This document shows, one piece after another, positions 46,586 to 58,266 of a stretch of 64,000 nt of DNA. Origin of the DNA: Glebionis coronaria (taxonomy: Eukaryota > Streptophyta > Magnoliopsida > Asterales > Asteraceae); NCBI GenBank assembly GCA_025667525.1, contig CM046879.1, positions 383,307,039-383,371,038 of the forward strand. The letters are read 5' to 3'. The position numbers and the translations under genes are program-made. Below the pieces are notes generated by a model. It saw only the letters and a program-made list of their open reading frames with translations, had not been told where the DNA came from and ran no database searches. Each line of letters starts with the position of its first letter. Position 1 is the first letter of the stretch.

Positions 46586-47251
46586 TCAAAACTGAAAGTG
46601 AGGATAAGAAGTCCGTATAGACTCCTCTGTTTCCCAAGTGGCCTCCCGCTCGGTATGGTTCCTCCACAGGATTTTGACGAAAGGAATGGTCTTCCTTCTC
46701 ATAACTCGATCCTGGCGATCTAAAACTGCTTCGGGTTCCTCAATATAAGATAAATCCTCCCGAATCTGATCGAGTGGATAATTTACTTTGTGAAGCTCAT
46801 GATAGTTGTACCCCCTGAGTAATGATACATGAAACACGTTGTGAACGTGTGAAAGCTGAGGCGGCAATGCCAACCGATACGATACTTCCCCGACGCGTTC
46901 AAGGATTTCAAATGGTCCGATGTAGCTAGGGCTAAGTTTGCCTTTGAGGCCAAAACGTCTGACACCGCGTGCGGGTGATACCTTGAGGAATACTCGATCC
47001 CCAGTCTGAAATGATAGATCTCTGTGATGTTTGTCGGCGTAACTCTTCTGGCGAGTACGCGCTTCTTGCAGTTTTGCCCTAGCGATGGCGACCTTTTCAT
47101 TGGTCAGTTCTATCAATTCTGGTCCTTCAATCAAACGTTCTCCAACCTGATCCCAACAAATAGGATCATGGCATTTCCTGCCGTATAACATCTCGAATGG
47201 AGCACGCTTGATACTAGCATGCCAACTGTTGTTGTAGGCAAACTCGACCAA
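46586..47251 (-). pseudogene. Chromovirus integrase C-terminus with chromodomain
   Basis: The open minus-strand frame has VEFAYNNSWHASIKRAPFEMLYGRK, the GPY/F-type segment (GKLSPSYIGPFEILERVGEVSYRLALP), HNVFHVSLLRGY and a chromodomain-like end (YIEEPEAVLDRQDRVMRRKTIPFVKILW, then WETEESIRTSYPHF). Such chromodomains direct integration to marked heterochromatin. It ends at a natural stop about 100 bp before the polypurine tract. It is separated from the integrase core by a deletion with frame change near 47300. Confidence 0.92.
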
Positions 47252-47261
47252 GCAAATATAG

Positions 47262-49310
47262 TCATCCCAGTGTCCTGTCCATTCTAATGCACAGGCGCGT
47301 AGATTGACCGTCTGTCTGAGGATGGAAAGCTGTGCTGAGCTTGAGCTTGGTTCCCCAAGCTTTATGCAAACCTCCCCAGAAGTGAGAAGTGAATCGTGGG
47401 TCTCTATCTGATATAATTTCTAAAGGTGTACCGTGTAATCGTACAATCTCTTTGGTGAATAAATCTGCTAATTTATTGACTGCAAAATCTTTACGGATAG
47501 GGATGAAATGTGCTGTTTTTGTCAAGCGATCGACAATGACCCAGATTGCATCATGTCGCCGCTGAGTCTGTGGTAGACCGGTAACAAAATCCATAGAAAC
47601 CTTGTCCCATTTCCACATTGGAATATCTAATGGCTGAAGTAGACCGCTGGTACGTTGATGTTCTATCTTAACCTGCTGGCAGGTTAGACATTTAGAAACA
47701 AAAGTGGCGACATCTTGTTTCATGCCGCTCCACCAAAAATGCTGCTTAAGATCATGATACATCTTAGTGGAACCTGGATGGATGGAGAACGGAGAGCTGT
47801 GAGCCTCAGTCATCAAGGCCTCTCTGAGAGCAGGGTCTTCTGGAACGTAGAGTTTGGTACCCTGCCATACAATACCATCGTCATCGATGCGAAATTCGGT
47901 CTGCTGGTCAATGTTCTGGACAATCGCCCAGATTTCACCATCATCCTTTTGTGCGGCTTTAATCCTAGAGATTAAATCTGGTTCTACCCTCAAACTAGCC
48001 CAGTATCCCCTCTGTCCGCGTACTAAGAGCTTAATATCATACCGCTCTAAGTCCCGAATGATTTCTTCCTGGACTTTGATGCCATTTATCATACCTGACT
48101 TCCTGCTAAGGGCATTTGCTACTACATTTGCTTTGCCTGGGTGATACTGGATATTAGTGTCATAGTCTTTTAGCAGTTCTAACCATCGCCTCTGTCTCAT
48201 GTTCAGCTCTCGCTGTGTAAATATATACTTGAGACTTTTGTGATCGGTGAAGATATCACACGACTCACCGTATAAATAATGCCTCCAGATTTTAAGGGCG
48301 AAAACGACTGCTGCGAGCTCTAGATCATGAGTAGGATAATTTTTCTCATACGGCTTCAGTTGACGCGAAGCATAAGCAATGACTTTCCCATGCTGCATAA
48401 GAACACAGCCTAAGCCCTTTCCTGATGCGTCACTGTAAATCTGATAACCGCCTGTACCGGATGGAAGAGTAAGTATCGGTGCTGAGATCAATCGATGTTT
48501 GAGTTCCTCAAAACTCTTTTCTCTCTCCTCGGTCCATATAAACTTCTCGCCTTTTCGCATAAGTTGGGTCAATGGTAACGCCAAACGTGAGAAGTTTTCC
48601 ACAAACCTGCGGTAATAACCCGCCAACCCAAGAAAACTACGTATCTCGGTGACAGATGTCGGTCTTGGCCATTTGGTGATAGCCTCCACCTTCGCAGGAT
48701 CCATAGTGATTCCTTCCGCAGAAACAATGTGACCTAGAAACGCCACTGTATTCAGCCAAAACTCGCACTTCGAAAATTTGGCATATAGCTTTTCCCGTCT
48801 GAGAATCTGCAAGACTGTACGGAGATGATTCTCATGTTCCTCTTTGGATTTGGAGAAAATAAGGATATCATCGATGAATACGATCACAAACTTGTCTAAA
48901 AATTCGTGGAATACTCTGTTCATCAAGTCCATAAATACTGCGGGCACATTCGTGAGACCGAATGGCATAACAACGAACTCGTAATGACCGTACCTCGTGC
49001 GAAAAACAGTTTTGGATATATCCTGCTCTTTTACACGCAGCTGATGGTAGCCTGATCGTAGATCGATTTTTGAGAAGTGCTTGGCACCCTGAAGCTGATC
49101 GAATAAATCGTCAATACGAGGAAGTGGATAAGGGTTACGAATAGTGAGCTTATTCAACTCACGGTAGTCAATGCACAAACGCATACTACCATCCTTCTTC
49201 TTGACAAACAAAACTAGAGCACCCCAAGGTGACACGCTTGGACGAATGAAACCCCTTTCTAGAAGTTCCTGAAGTTGATCTTTCAGTTCCTTAAGCTCTA
49301 CAGGAGCCAT
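47262..49310 (-). pseudogene. Chromovirus reverse transcriptase, RNase H and integrase core
   Basis: This 682-codon open frame is nearly intact. It contains [22 protein letters not shown], the catalytic [11 protein letters not shown], the RNase H part ([33 protein letters not shown]), the integrase zinc finger ([15 protein letters not shown]) and the core with [21 protein letters not shown] and [13 protein letters not shown]. After HPQTDGQS a deletion removes the segment that carries the catalytic Glu, and the frame ends in unrelated residues. A frame change near 49310 separates it from protease. Confidence 0.95.
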
Positions 49311-49915
49311 AGGTAAGGAGCTTTAGATACTGGTTCTGCACCTGGAATGAGATCGATAAAATATTCTACCTCTCGCATGGGAGGTAAACCTGGGAGTTCC
49401 TCTGGAAAGACATCTGGAAAGTCTGACACAACTGGCTGATCATGAATTGAAGGTGTCTCAGAAGTCGTGTCATGAACTGTAGCTAGGAAACCCTCATAAC
49501 CATGGTATAGTAAGGTACGAGCCTGTAAAGCTGAAATGATCAGAACATGTTTTCCTGGTAGGAAGCCTCGGTGAATAAACTCTGGTGTCTGGACATCACC
49601 AAAGATAACCCGGTGAGCATGACAGTCTATGGTGGCACGATGAACCGACAACCAATCCATACCCAGAATAACATCGAATTCACACATATCTAAAGGAAGT
49701 GCACTGACTGGACGGATTTTATCATCAAACTCAAGAGGGAGATCCTTATACATCTGGGTAATGAGTACAGAGTCTCGCATGAGGATAGATATACTAAGTA
49801 CACTTTCTAGTGGCGTAGGGGTCATGTTTATTCTAACAGCATATGAAGTAGATATAACTGAGTGCGTGGCGCCTGTATCGAAAAGCACGCATGCAGACTG
49901 TCCGTGTATAAACAA
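49298..49915 (-). pseudogene. Chromovirus aspartic protease and linker to reverse transcriptase
   Basis: The minus strand has the retropepsin motif CVLFDTGATHSVIS, then FDVILGMDWLSVHRATIDC and SDFPDVFPEELPGLPP, the usual chromovirus lead-in to reverse transcriptase. It ends after KAPY by a frameshift, and the reverse transcriptase frame starts in the overlap ([10 protein letters not shown]). Confidence 0.93.
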
Positions 49916-50345
49916 AATGTCAGTACAGGTACCTGTGGTCTTATTTGCTTGTTCACGGGTAGTAGTGTAGACACGACCAGTGGTTGGTGGTATCGGTGGT
50001 GGTGGAGGTAAAATCTAAGGAATCTGGTCTGAGGTACCAGCAGCATTCCCGCTCTTGCAATCTCTCTTCAGATGGCCCGGCTGGCCACACTAGAAACAAC
50101 CACTTGTACCACGACAGCACGGTCCCGTGTGTTTCTTTCCACATGTGATGCAAGTGGGATAAGTATACACGGTAGAAGCAGCTCTGGTTTGCTGAGAACC
50201 TGATTTACGATGATAAACACGTGTCACGATTTCTGATATCTTAACCTGAAATGAGGCTGTCTGACTGAAATTAAAAATACCAGAATTTGTCGGTCGGGCA
50301 ACCTGCTGACCCCTGTTGTTTTGGTCACGCCCCTGTCCAGCATCT

Positions 50346-50416
50346 CTGTTGGAATTTACAAAATTTAAGATCTGTTTTACACGATAGTTTAGTATTTCTT
50401 GAGCTTAAAGACTCAC
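50346..50416 (-). other. Candidate intron 2 in chromovirus gag (71 bp)
   Basis: On the minus strand the donor is GCTACAG/GTGAGTC, close to the plant consensus, and the acceptor is AATTCCAACAG/AGATG. It is AT-rich and contains in-frame stops. Removing it continues the same basic-region frame into exon 3. 71 bp is near the lower size limit for plant introns. Confidence 0.75.
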
Positions 50417-50560
50417 CTGTAGCTGCCAGATGAGTTGGAGCTGCCGCGGTAATTATCACCGTCGTTCCTCTTATCTGACCGATTTCGGTCATATGACTGA
50501 CCGTGGTTCCTGTAGTTCTGATGCGGAGTAGTCGATTGGGATCGGTCTCCTCCTCTGTGT

Positions 50561-50649
50561 CTGTAAGATTATAATTGGATAAGTCATAACATATAAGTTG
50601 ACAAGCAATAATGGGGCTAAATTGTTTAAGTCTGTTGGGTGAGATGTAC
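50561..50649 (-). other. Candidate intron 1 in chromovirus gag (89 bp)
   Basis: On the minus strand the donor is AAGAG/GTACATC and the acceptor is ATAATCTTACAG/ACACAG. The segment is AT-rich, unlike its flanks, and not a multiple of three. Removing it keeps gag in the frame that encodes the basic region. Confidence 0.75.
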
Positions 50650-51389
50650 CTCTTCTCCGGACGCTCTACATTCTCGAGCTCATCCCTCTCGAAAAGCATC
50701 TCGACGTCCCGAGCTGCATTAGCTACTTGTGACACATTAGTGAATGTGGCACTCATCAGTCTATCTGCAGTCCTAGAGTGAAGAGCCCAGCGAAATTGCT
50801 TCGCTTGCTCTTCTGCGGTACCCGCAGCCTCCCCTAAGAATCCAGCCATCCTGAGGTATCGGTGCATGAACTCTATACTGTTCTCGCCATGATTCTGACG
50901 AATAACGTGGAAGTCCCTCTTCATTTTAGCTTGCTCTGCATGCGGGAAAAACTGGTCATAGAACATCGTCTTGAAACGTGCCCAGGTCAATGTAAGCTCC
51001 CAAGCATCTCCCCCATTGGACAGCTTCTGAGACCTCCACCAATGCAGAGCAGGACCCTCCAGCTTGTAAACTGCAAGCCTAACCTTGAAAACATCACCAC
51101 AACCCATAGCTCCAAAAAACTTCTCTATATGGTAGATCCAGTCTTCTGCGTCAGTTGGAGCTACAGTCTGCTCAAACAGTCGGGGTTTCTGCTTGTTAAA
51201 CAAATCCAACCAAGCGGGTAAAGTGGCAGGTGGTGGAACAGGAGGGTTGTTATTCTGCTGAGGTCCATTTTGATATTCAGCTCGGATCTCATCACGAATT
51301 TGGGGTAACATGGCTTGTATAGCAGCCTGAACAGCAGCAGCAATGGCAGCTGCGTTAGGATCATTCTCGGTTTCGCGTCTGGGTGGCAT

Positions 51390-51851
51390 CTAAAATAAAG
51401 AGGATAAGTTGATAAAACTGCCAAAATCTGGGGTAATAAATCTGAATATGCATAGTGTAATTCATGAAGGTATAGTCAATAAAATATGACATGAATACTG
51501 GTGAACGCCTAGGGTCAGTTCACAAAATGACAATTACTGAAACATAAATCCGACATGAGTAAGGATGAACGCCTATGGTCAGTTCATCCATACAAAATTT
51601 AAACAGGCGAGGGTGAACGCCTATGGTCAGTTCACCAAAACGAAATGTTCGCTGAAAAGCACATGCGATTAAGTATGGCCAGTCCTGTACCAACCGTTTA
51701 CTTAATCCAAATTTTGCAAATCCGACAGATAAAATTCATGAGTAGCATGGAAGATAACGACGCCAAAATACAGGAAGTTCTTGGTGACTACCCACTAGTC
51801 ACAGGTCAAGTTTTAGAGCCTACATGTCGAACCAGGCTCTGATACCATAAT
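51390..51851 (-). other. Leader and primer site of the chromovirus (right side)
   Basis: The primer site is at 51836-51847 on the minus strand (TGGTATCAGAGC). The leader contains three related hairpins at 51500-51523, 51563-51589 and 51612-51636 with a constant loop and changing stems. No gene is seen; the 51645-51842 plus-strand ORF is the mirror of the one at 45836-46129. Confidence 0.85.
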
Positions 51852-54428
51852 TGTAACACCCCACTTGGATAAATGGACCGTTACGTGTATTTATGGCGTG
51901 TCACCAAAGCATGCAAGGCAATGTATTAAACATTAACTGACCAAACGGAAGTACCGGAATCAAATATCGTTAGTCCAACATAAGCTCAAAAATATAAAGA
52001 TTAAGTACTGAAAGAAAAAGGACGAAACAGTGTCCAAACAACCCAAGTAAAGTAACGTAATATGTGCATAAAAATAAAGGAGTCTGGATGGCTCCCATCC
52101 AAATGCACGTACTCTCCTAGAAGTCCTAAGATCGTCCCTTTGTACCTGCCGTTTGGAAACATGAAAGGAAACTACGGTTGAGCATAACGCTCAGTGGACG
52201 GATATAGCATGATAAGAATGTACAGAAAGTAATGAAATAGAAGACAACAATGAAGCTATAAGACTGATATGTAACATGTGGTAGAACTCTGCATAAAATC
52301 TGACAAACCTGGTTCATATATACTGATACTGAAATATAACTATTAATTCTGAAAACATGCATTTACTGTATTTTATTTGCTAGAGCTTATATAGGTCACG
52401 TGTTGTAACAACCGTGCATGAATAACTGGAGGGGTGACCTCGTCATGCTGTAGAGGGGTGACCTCTAAATAACTGTGCTGGGTGGAGGGATCAGCTCCAA
52501 TGTGAAGGATTTAGAGCACACACCACATTCACCCTGATAACTTGTAACACATATAAGCCTAGGATGCATCCATACGCCCCACCAATAATACTGATAAAAT
52601 GGCCAAGCTGAGCTGAGTGGGATGATGCAGGATATCACTCTCCTGCATGTGAGTCACGACACCGGTGCCTCTAGTGCCGTGGTTACGGTACCTCCGTAAC
52701 TAGTACATAAACTGGTCGTGCTTGTATATAATGCTCAGGCAATTTATTTAGTTATTAATATGATTACTGATAAACTTAAACATATAGGAAAAACATTTGG
52801 CTGAAGACGGGGAATCCTAATCATGCATAGAAAGGAAGTCCTTACTGAAAGGACGGAAATCCGTACCTCGTGTCCAATAACTGACCGAGATCAACTGACC
52901 GAAAGTCTACTCTGATTTCACGCGAGCTACATGAATAAGTGAATGAGTAAACTGGTATTCGCTTATTTAATTTCATGTTCTTATTGGCCTTTCATTTACT
53001 TATTCACTTTCTGAAATTCCGTACGTATATTAACTGATAAATCTGACCTTGTAATAATTCATTTTAATGTATCATCTTTCTACTATTAGTTACGGTACAA
53101 CGTATTTTCGACGCTATAGTAGTACTATATTAAGTATCCCGTTTAAGTAGAAAGTTTCTTTATTTAGAAGTTCCCCAAATTAATTTAATTCGTTTAATAA
53201 AAATTATACCCTTTTAAATATTAAGAAGCTATATTAAATTAGTACATTTAAAATATATTTTAAACGTTGATAAAATAATTTAATTTAAAAAGGTATAATA
53301 TAAGAATAGTTATTTTATTCATTTTAATAGTTTCCCGAGCCTACCGAGATATCCCATCTCGGTCGCACTAAACCATTCAACATATAATAATTAAATCTAT
53401 CTATACAAATCTGTCCACCAGAATTTGTGACAGAATTCTGTGTCACTAAAAACTGTCGCTAAAACTGGCCTTTTAAAAACTGTATAATCATAACAGTTCT
53501 GCGACAAAAAATTGTCGCTAAAACTGTCGCTGAAGTTATTCAATAGATCCATTTCATAGTCCCATTTTTTCCCACTGTTTTTACATGTAGTTCCCACTGT
53601 TGGGCTATGTTTCCCACTGTTTACATAAACCAAACGCACCCTTGTTATTCCACAGCCCCCAAACACACCCCTATTTGGTCAAATCTGGCCCTAGCCGCCC
53701 CTGTGTGGGTCACGGCTGGGCAAAGCTGGAGTCACCGAGACATGGTGGTCTCGGTTTATATAAGCCAACACGCCCCCTTTCATCCTCAGTTAACCAAACG
53801 CCCCTGTTGGGGTCTGTTTGTTTCCTGTTGATCGACCACAGCCCCCAAGCCGGCCATGGTGGTCACGACTGGCAGCAAAAGGGTATCACCGAGACCTCTT
53901 GGTCTCGGTTTCTTGAACAACAACACACCCGACACCCCCTTTATTTTTATTTTTTTATTTCACGATTATAACATAACTCTTCTTTCTTCTTAGATCAAGC
54001 CATAAAGTCGTGTATACTGAAATTAAAGGAAAGAAAGATTGATTACCGTTACGATGGTTGAATAAACTGGATGATTACACGCGGATTAATAATGATGAAT
54101 TGAACCCGAAACCCCCATGTTCTTGCTCTAAACCCGGCGGCTACAAACCCTAGTTCTTCCCTTTTTTTTTGATCGACTGTTATGAAAAAGAATAACTCCC
54201 GTTTGATTTTGTATAACCAAAATGGGCTAAAGCCCATAATCCCTTTTTTTTATAAAAAAAAACGGCCCCCTACTCTTTCCTTTTTTTTATATATATTTTT
54301 TTTAAACTTGTATATAATAATACTTGTATATAACTTCTTGCGTTTGCTTTCGTCAATATTTCTTCGTAAATAGCTTAAGTAAAATAAACCGCGTATTTAC
54401 ATTTCTCGATTTAAATACGGGTTTTACA
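51852..54428 (-). repeat. Right LTR of the chromovirus unit (5' LTR of its gag-pol)
   Basis: On the minus strand it runs from TGTAAAACCCGTATTT (54428) to GGTGTTACA (51852), 2577 bp. It lacks the extra 64-bp segment found at the left outer end. It is roughly 97% identical by eye to 43323-45920 in inverted orientation. It has TATATAAG on the minus strand at 52386-52393. Confidence 0.93.
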
Positions 54429-54433
54429 ACGGT

Positions 54434-55252
54434 TTTAATCCTAAGTAATCCTCTCATCCATTACTTGAAAAATCGCTCACAATTATATAAGTCCGTTTCA
54501 AGAATAATAAGTCATTCGACTTATGTGTAAAATCCTCATGTCATGCTTTCATAAGTAGCTAGACACTCGCTAAGGAAAGAAAAATAAAACTCACGCAATA
54601 ATTTACATCCTCCGCCTTTTTGAGACTTTGGATCTTCAATCCCGCAACCCGTCAAGGTAATATTGGATTGGAGCAATCTATTGAATCCCCGTAACCCGTC
54701 AAGGTAATATTGGAACTCAATAGTCATTATAATTAACACCACACTGCCCCTCTTGGGAGTCTTGTATAATTATTTTTTTTATTATTTTTTTTTTCTCTTT
54801 TTTTCTAGCGACTCATTTTTTTTTCATAAGCCGCTCTTATTTTTCTTTATTCCTCACAAAGAAAGTAGAAAATAATAAAAGGAAAAACACCCGCTAAATA
54901 TTGAGCATGACATAAGTCTAGTACACATAAAACGTTCTAACTTAGAATCTTAAGACGTACTTATATCAACCATGAATGATTAGACAAAAATGCATAAGAG
55001 ATTACAAACCAATTAAAACTGTTCTTGATTATTTATTAGCATATATACATGCGAAGAAAATAGAGGTAAAGAAGAGAAGGGTTTAGCCACAAGTAATTAT
55101 CATGAAGTTTATCTAGCCCTTTTATACTTGCTTCAACTCTATCATTTCCCATTCTCCACAAATTTAAAGTCTCAAAAAATGAGATTAGTGGATGCTTAGC
55201 CTAATAGACCAATGAAGGACTACATGGTTAAGGATACTATTAGGCTAAGCAT
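54434..55252 (-). other. 3' internal end of element X, copy I (second part), ending at a fold-back
   Basis: It matches 58743-59545, including a duplicated unit CCCGTCAAGGTAATATTGGA at about 54650-54710, low-complexity T runs near 54770-54840, and no gene. The match ends at about 55239. There a perfect 16-bp inverted repeat (55192-55207 with 55237-55252) marks the breakpoint. Confidence 0.75.
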
Positions 55253-56450
55253 GGTTAAGCATCCTAATATCTGATTTTTAAGTATAATCGTCTCGGTATC
55301 TTAACGAATTGATGTAACAATTTTAAGCTCGACTTGATTGTTTTTGGTATTAAAAATTTAATGGTAATCTAGTTCTAATTGGCACAAAGCAATTAAAAAG
55401 TGTAAAATATTATACTATATTACCTATACGTACTAATCTAAAACATTTAGCAAATACTGCATATAAGTGCTCAAAATGTAAAAATGTAAAATTGTAAAAT
55501 ACACAATACACATTTATACTACAAATGTAAAATATAAAGCTAAATCTATTTTAAAAAAAAATCTTTTTATTAAATCTAAATCTATCAAAACTTAATTCTT
55601 ACAAAAGAGTAAACTTCAAAATCTACAAAAGTGTTAATCACATATTATGAAATATGAATTTCGAAAGTTAAAAAAAATGAATTATTCAGCTTTTAAAATG
55701 TAGCCCAACAACTAAATTGGCCCAACTAGCTAATTAACTGCTCCACTAACCATACTAACTGAAAGGACTGAAAATGAAAATGGTTTAACAAATAAGGACT
55801 AAATGCACAGTGAACTTAACTGAAAATCTAACTAAAGGACATAAAGTTCTACGTATCAACTAACTGGCAGTTAACTAACATCTCATCCTAACAATACAAG
55901 ACTGGCTATGTAACACAGGTATACAAGTTCAGGGACTAAAAATGTATACAAATCAAACTTCTGCAAATGACCAATTAAACAGATTTCAGACTTCGATTCT
56001 AATGAACTACAAACTGATATATATTTTTTTTTAACTAATTACACTACCTATTCAAAATCATACTCTACTTTCTAACATCTAATTGCAAAACACTCAAATC
56101 ACTAAATGCTTGTACCAAATTTTGCTAACGAAATACTTTTTATAAAACTAGTAGCCAAATACAGGTTTTAGAAATTTCAGAAACTTTTCAACTCGAAATC
56201 ATATGGGATAAAACAAGTATCAACCCAATGAATAAAAACAAGTAGCAAATTACTCATATTTGATCAAATTGACAGTATGATAAGATGCATCTATGATTAA
56301 CTAGAACAAGACTAGGAGCAGTTCAACTATGAAATCAGATGTCAAATTTATTCAGTAGACATTTAAAATGAATCTAAATAAGCTATCGAATTCTACAGCC
56401 AAACACTAATATGCAGAAAAAAAAATGTAAAGACAGCTAAAAGTCTGAAT
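55253..56450. other. AT-rich sequence of unknown origin between the X copies
   Basis: I find no gene, primer site, polypurine tract or clear repeat partner in this 1.2 kb. It may be U5-side LTR sequence of copy II or filler that came with the rearrangement at 55240. The boundary with the LTR to the right is approximate. Confidence 0.4.
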
Positions 56451-58266
56451 CACATTTCAGATAAGAAACAACTAACAAACAACTTGAATCAACACATATA
56501 AAGCATGTATTAAGCAAGATCGAACTACAATCCTACAGCTAACTGGATTAATAAAATTCAGAAAATTGAATTTGTGCTTAACCAAGATTTCCAGGCCAGT
56601 CCTTTGATGACGAAGCTCGGCGCTGAACCAGCTTTGCTAATCTATCTGCTAATGTAATCCGAGAGCACCAGCATAAGCTGGTATCGATTTAAAAGAACCT
56701 TGAAACAGTAACCTGCATAAGATAAAAAAAAAAGAAGGAAACGCTATTCTTGCGGGTTAAGCTACAAGGCTACTGAAACAAAATCATAATGTGATATGAA
56801 CTAGAACCAGTAATAAGATCTCCTAAACCACCACCATAATCGAATTACTCGGACTATATTATTTTGATGATGAAAACTTTACTTCTATACTAAAAATTAC
56901 TTAAATCGGAACTAGTTGACTATTGAAACACTACGTAATCAACGTTATCGCAATAAGCCAAACAGATTATTATATCAAATCACCCAAACAGAGCCGTAAT
57001 GAACTGAAATTCTTGATAGAACTTTGATCCTACTTGCAATCTCAACTATTACTACTGAAATCTATCAGGAAACATTCTTAAATTTGAACTTGCTGAATTA
57101 AATGACGAATACTAACTACTTTTACCCAGTTTAAACTGAACTGATCCAAAATTATAAAGAAAAGCTTCTTTTAAACTAAAACTGAATCCAAACTATCTAC
57201 TAACTAAACCTCGTGAACAGTAACAGTTATATTCTATGAACTAAAACTTGTAATCAAAAGTCCAATTCTAACTGAATCATTTTAACAGAAACTTAACTAA
57301 CTCTTATGAACAAGAGTGACTGAAAACTGTAACTTTCATAATAGTGAATAAAGAAGAATAAAAGAAAATGTAAGCTTTCATTAATGGCTGAAAAACAATC
57401 TGGTACAACTAATTAACAGATTCTAACAAACTCCAAACTGATTTATTAACTGAATGGTAAACAAGAAAATGGTTACAACTGAAAACTGAAAGTTTTTAAC
57501 AGAAAAGTGAACAAGATTAACTAACTACTCCTAACTAACTATGTGTGAATCTACTCCTAGTCTAACCGATCTCAAATGAAGGTCTTCTCTTCTTTTTATA
57601 GCCGTCGAGAGGAGGAAGTGACGTGTCTTGTCCAATCAGGTTTCGACACGTTGAATACGAGGCTGAACTCTTCATTCTTCATTATTGATTTAATTAAATG
57701 GTATCTCCTTGTAGAGGAGATCAAAAGGAGTATTTTTCTAGTTATAATCTTCGATTGAATCTTTATGAATCTTCCATGAATCGAACTTGCAGGTTTTTGG
57801 TGAAAGAGGTGATAAAAATCTGATATTCGTTTCTCTCTCTTCTTTGGGAACGAAGGAAGACGCGTTTTGTGTTAGTTTGACCGGGTCTTGGTCAATTGAC
57901 CAAATATAATAAACTTAACATTTATTTCTCTTTGGTCCTTCAAGTTTCATATCTTTCCAAATGGTTTTAAAACTTTTTAAGTAATTTCCTTTCATCCTTC
58001 ATCTTGTTAAAAGTTGCAAGTTCAACCCTTGATCTTTGAAAACTTGGCAAATAAAGTACTTGAAGCATCTTTCGTCTCTTTCTTCGTCTTTTCGTCAAAT
58101 AAATCCCTTGAAAACGCGTGATTGCTCAAAAATGTATCTTATCGCCTGAAAACACATAAAACACAAATACACGCGTAATTCTGATATTTTAAAGTTAAAA
58201 TAATGTATTTGACTGTGTTTTGAGTGGTATTTGGATCATTATTGATGAGTGTTTTCACACTTATCA
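56451..58266 (-). repeat. 3' LTR of element X, copy II
   Basis: The minus strand starts TGATAAGTGTGAAAACACTC at 58266, preceded by polypurine AGTGGAGGGGAGT. A TATA-like TATAAAAAG lies near 57592-57601 on the minus strand. It aligns with 40906-42785 across landmarks such as GCTTAACCAAGAT, CTTTCATTAATGGCT and GACGTGTCTTGTCCAATCA. The left end is approximate. The 57576-57758 ORF is chance. Confidence 0.65.

Larger units (their letters stand above)
49916..51389 (-). pseudogene. Chromovirus gag with two apparent introns and a zinc knuckle
   Basis: Gag starts at 51389 (MPPRRETENDPN) with an alanine-rich helix, then the capsid region (FNKQKPRLFEQTVAPTDAED, LEGPALHWWRSQ, FMHRYLRMAGFLGEAAGTAEEQ). After RPEKR the frame continues sensibly only if 50561-50649 and 50346-50416 are removed as introns. 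The exon sequences then give an Arg/Ser/Asn/Gly-rich basic region typical of gag. Further on are a CX2CGKKHTGPC-type segment and the knuckle CGQPGHLKRDC, whose first Cys is followed by a TAG stop near 50095, and another TAG near 50015. Splicing is inferred from sequence only. Confidence 0.85.
43259..54428 (-). mobile_element. Chromovirus (Tekay-like Ty3/gypsy) unit with inverted terminal LTR blocks
   Basis: An 11,170-bp insertion bounded by ACGGT at 43254-43258 and 54429-54433. Both outer ends read inward as TGTAAAACCC. The left terminal block (LTR, primer site, leader: 43323-46260) is the reverse complement of the right one (51514-54428). A single minus-strand gag-pol with chromodomain lies between. 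A normal element would have direct LTRs with the left end reading TGTAACACC on the plus strand. Next to gag-pol only about 200 bp of the normal 3' LTR is left (46261-46466). The related empty site is present at 58731-58750. Confidence 0.9.

Noticed and set aside
50240..50290. Third intron in chromovirus gag (GGTATTTTTAATTTCAG...CATTTCAG)
   Set aside because: The segment is short, in frame and open, so it needs no splicing; the AG sites alone are not enough.
43259..54428. Palindrome as a pure assembly artefact
   Set aside because: The arms differ by several percent and by the 64-bp extension, and both ends carry the same target duplication; a false join would not produce these. Raw reads would still be the final test.
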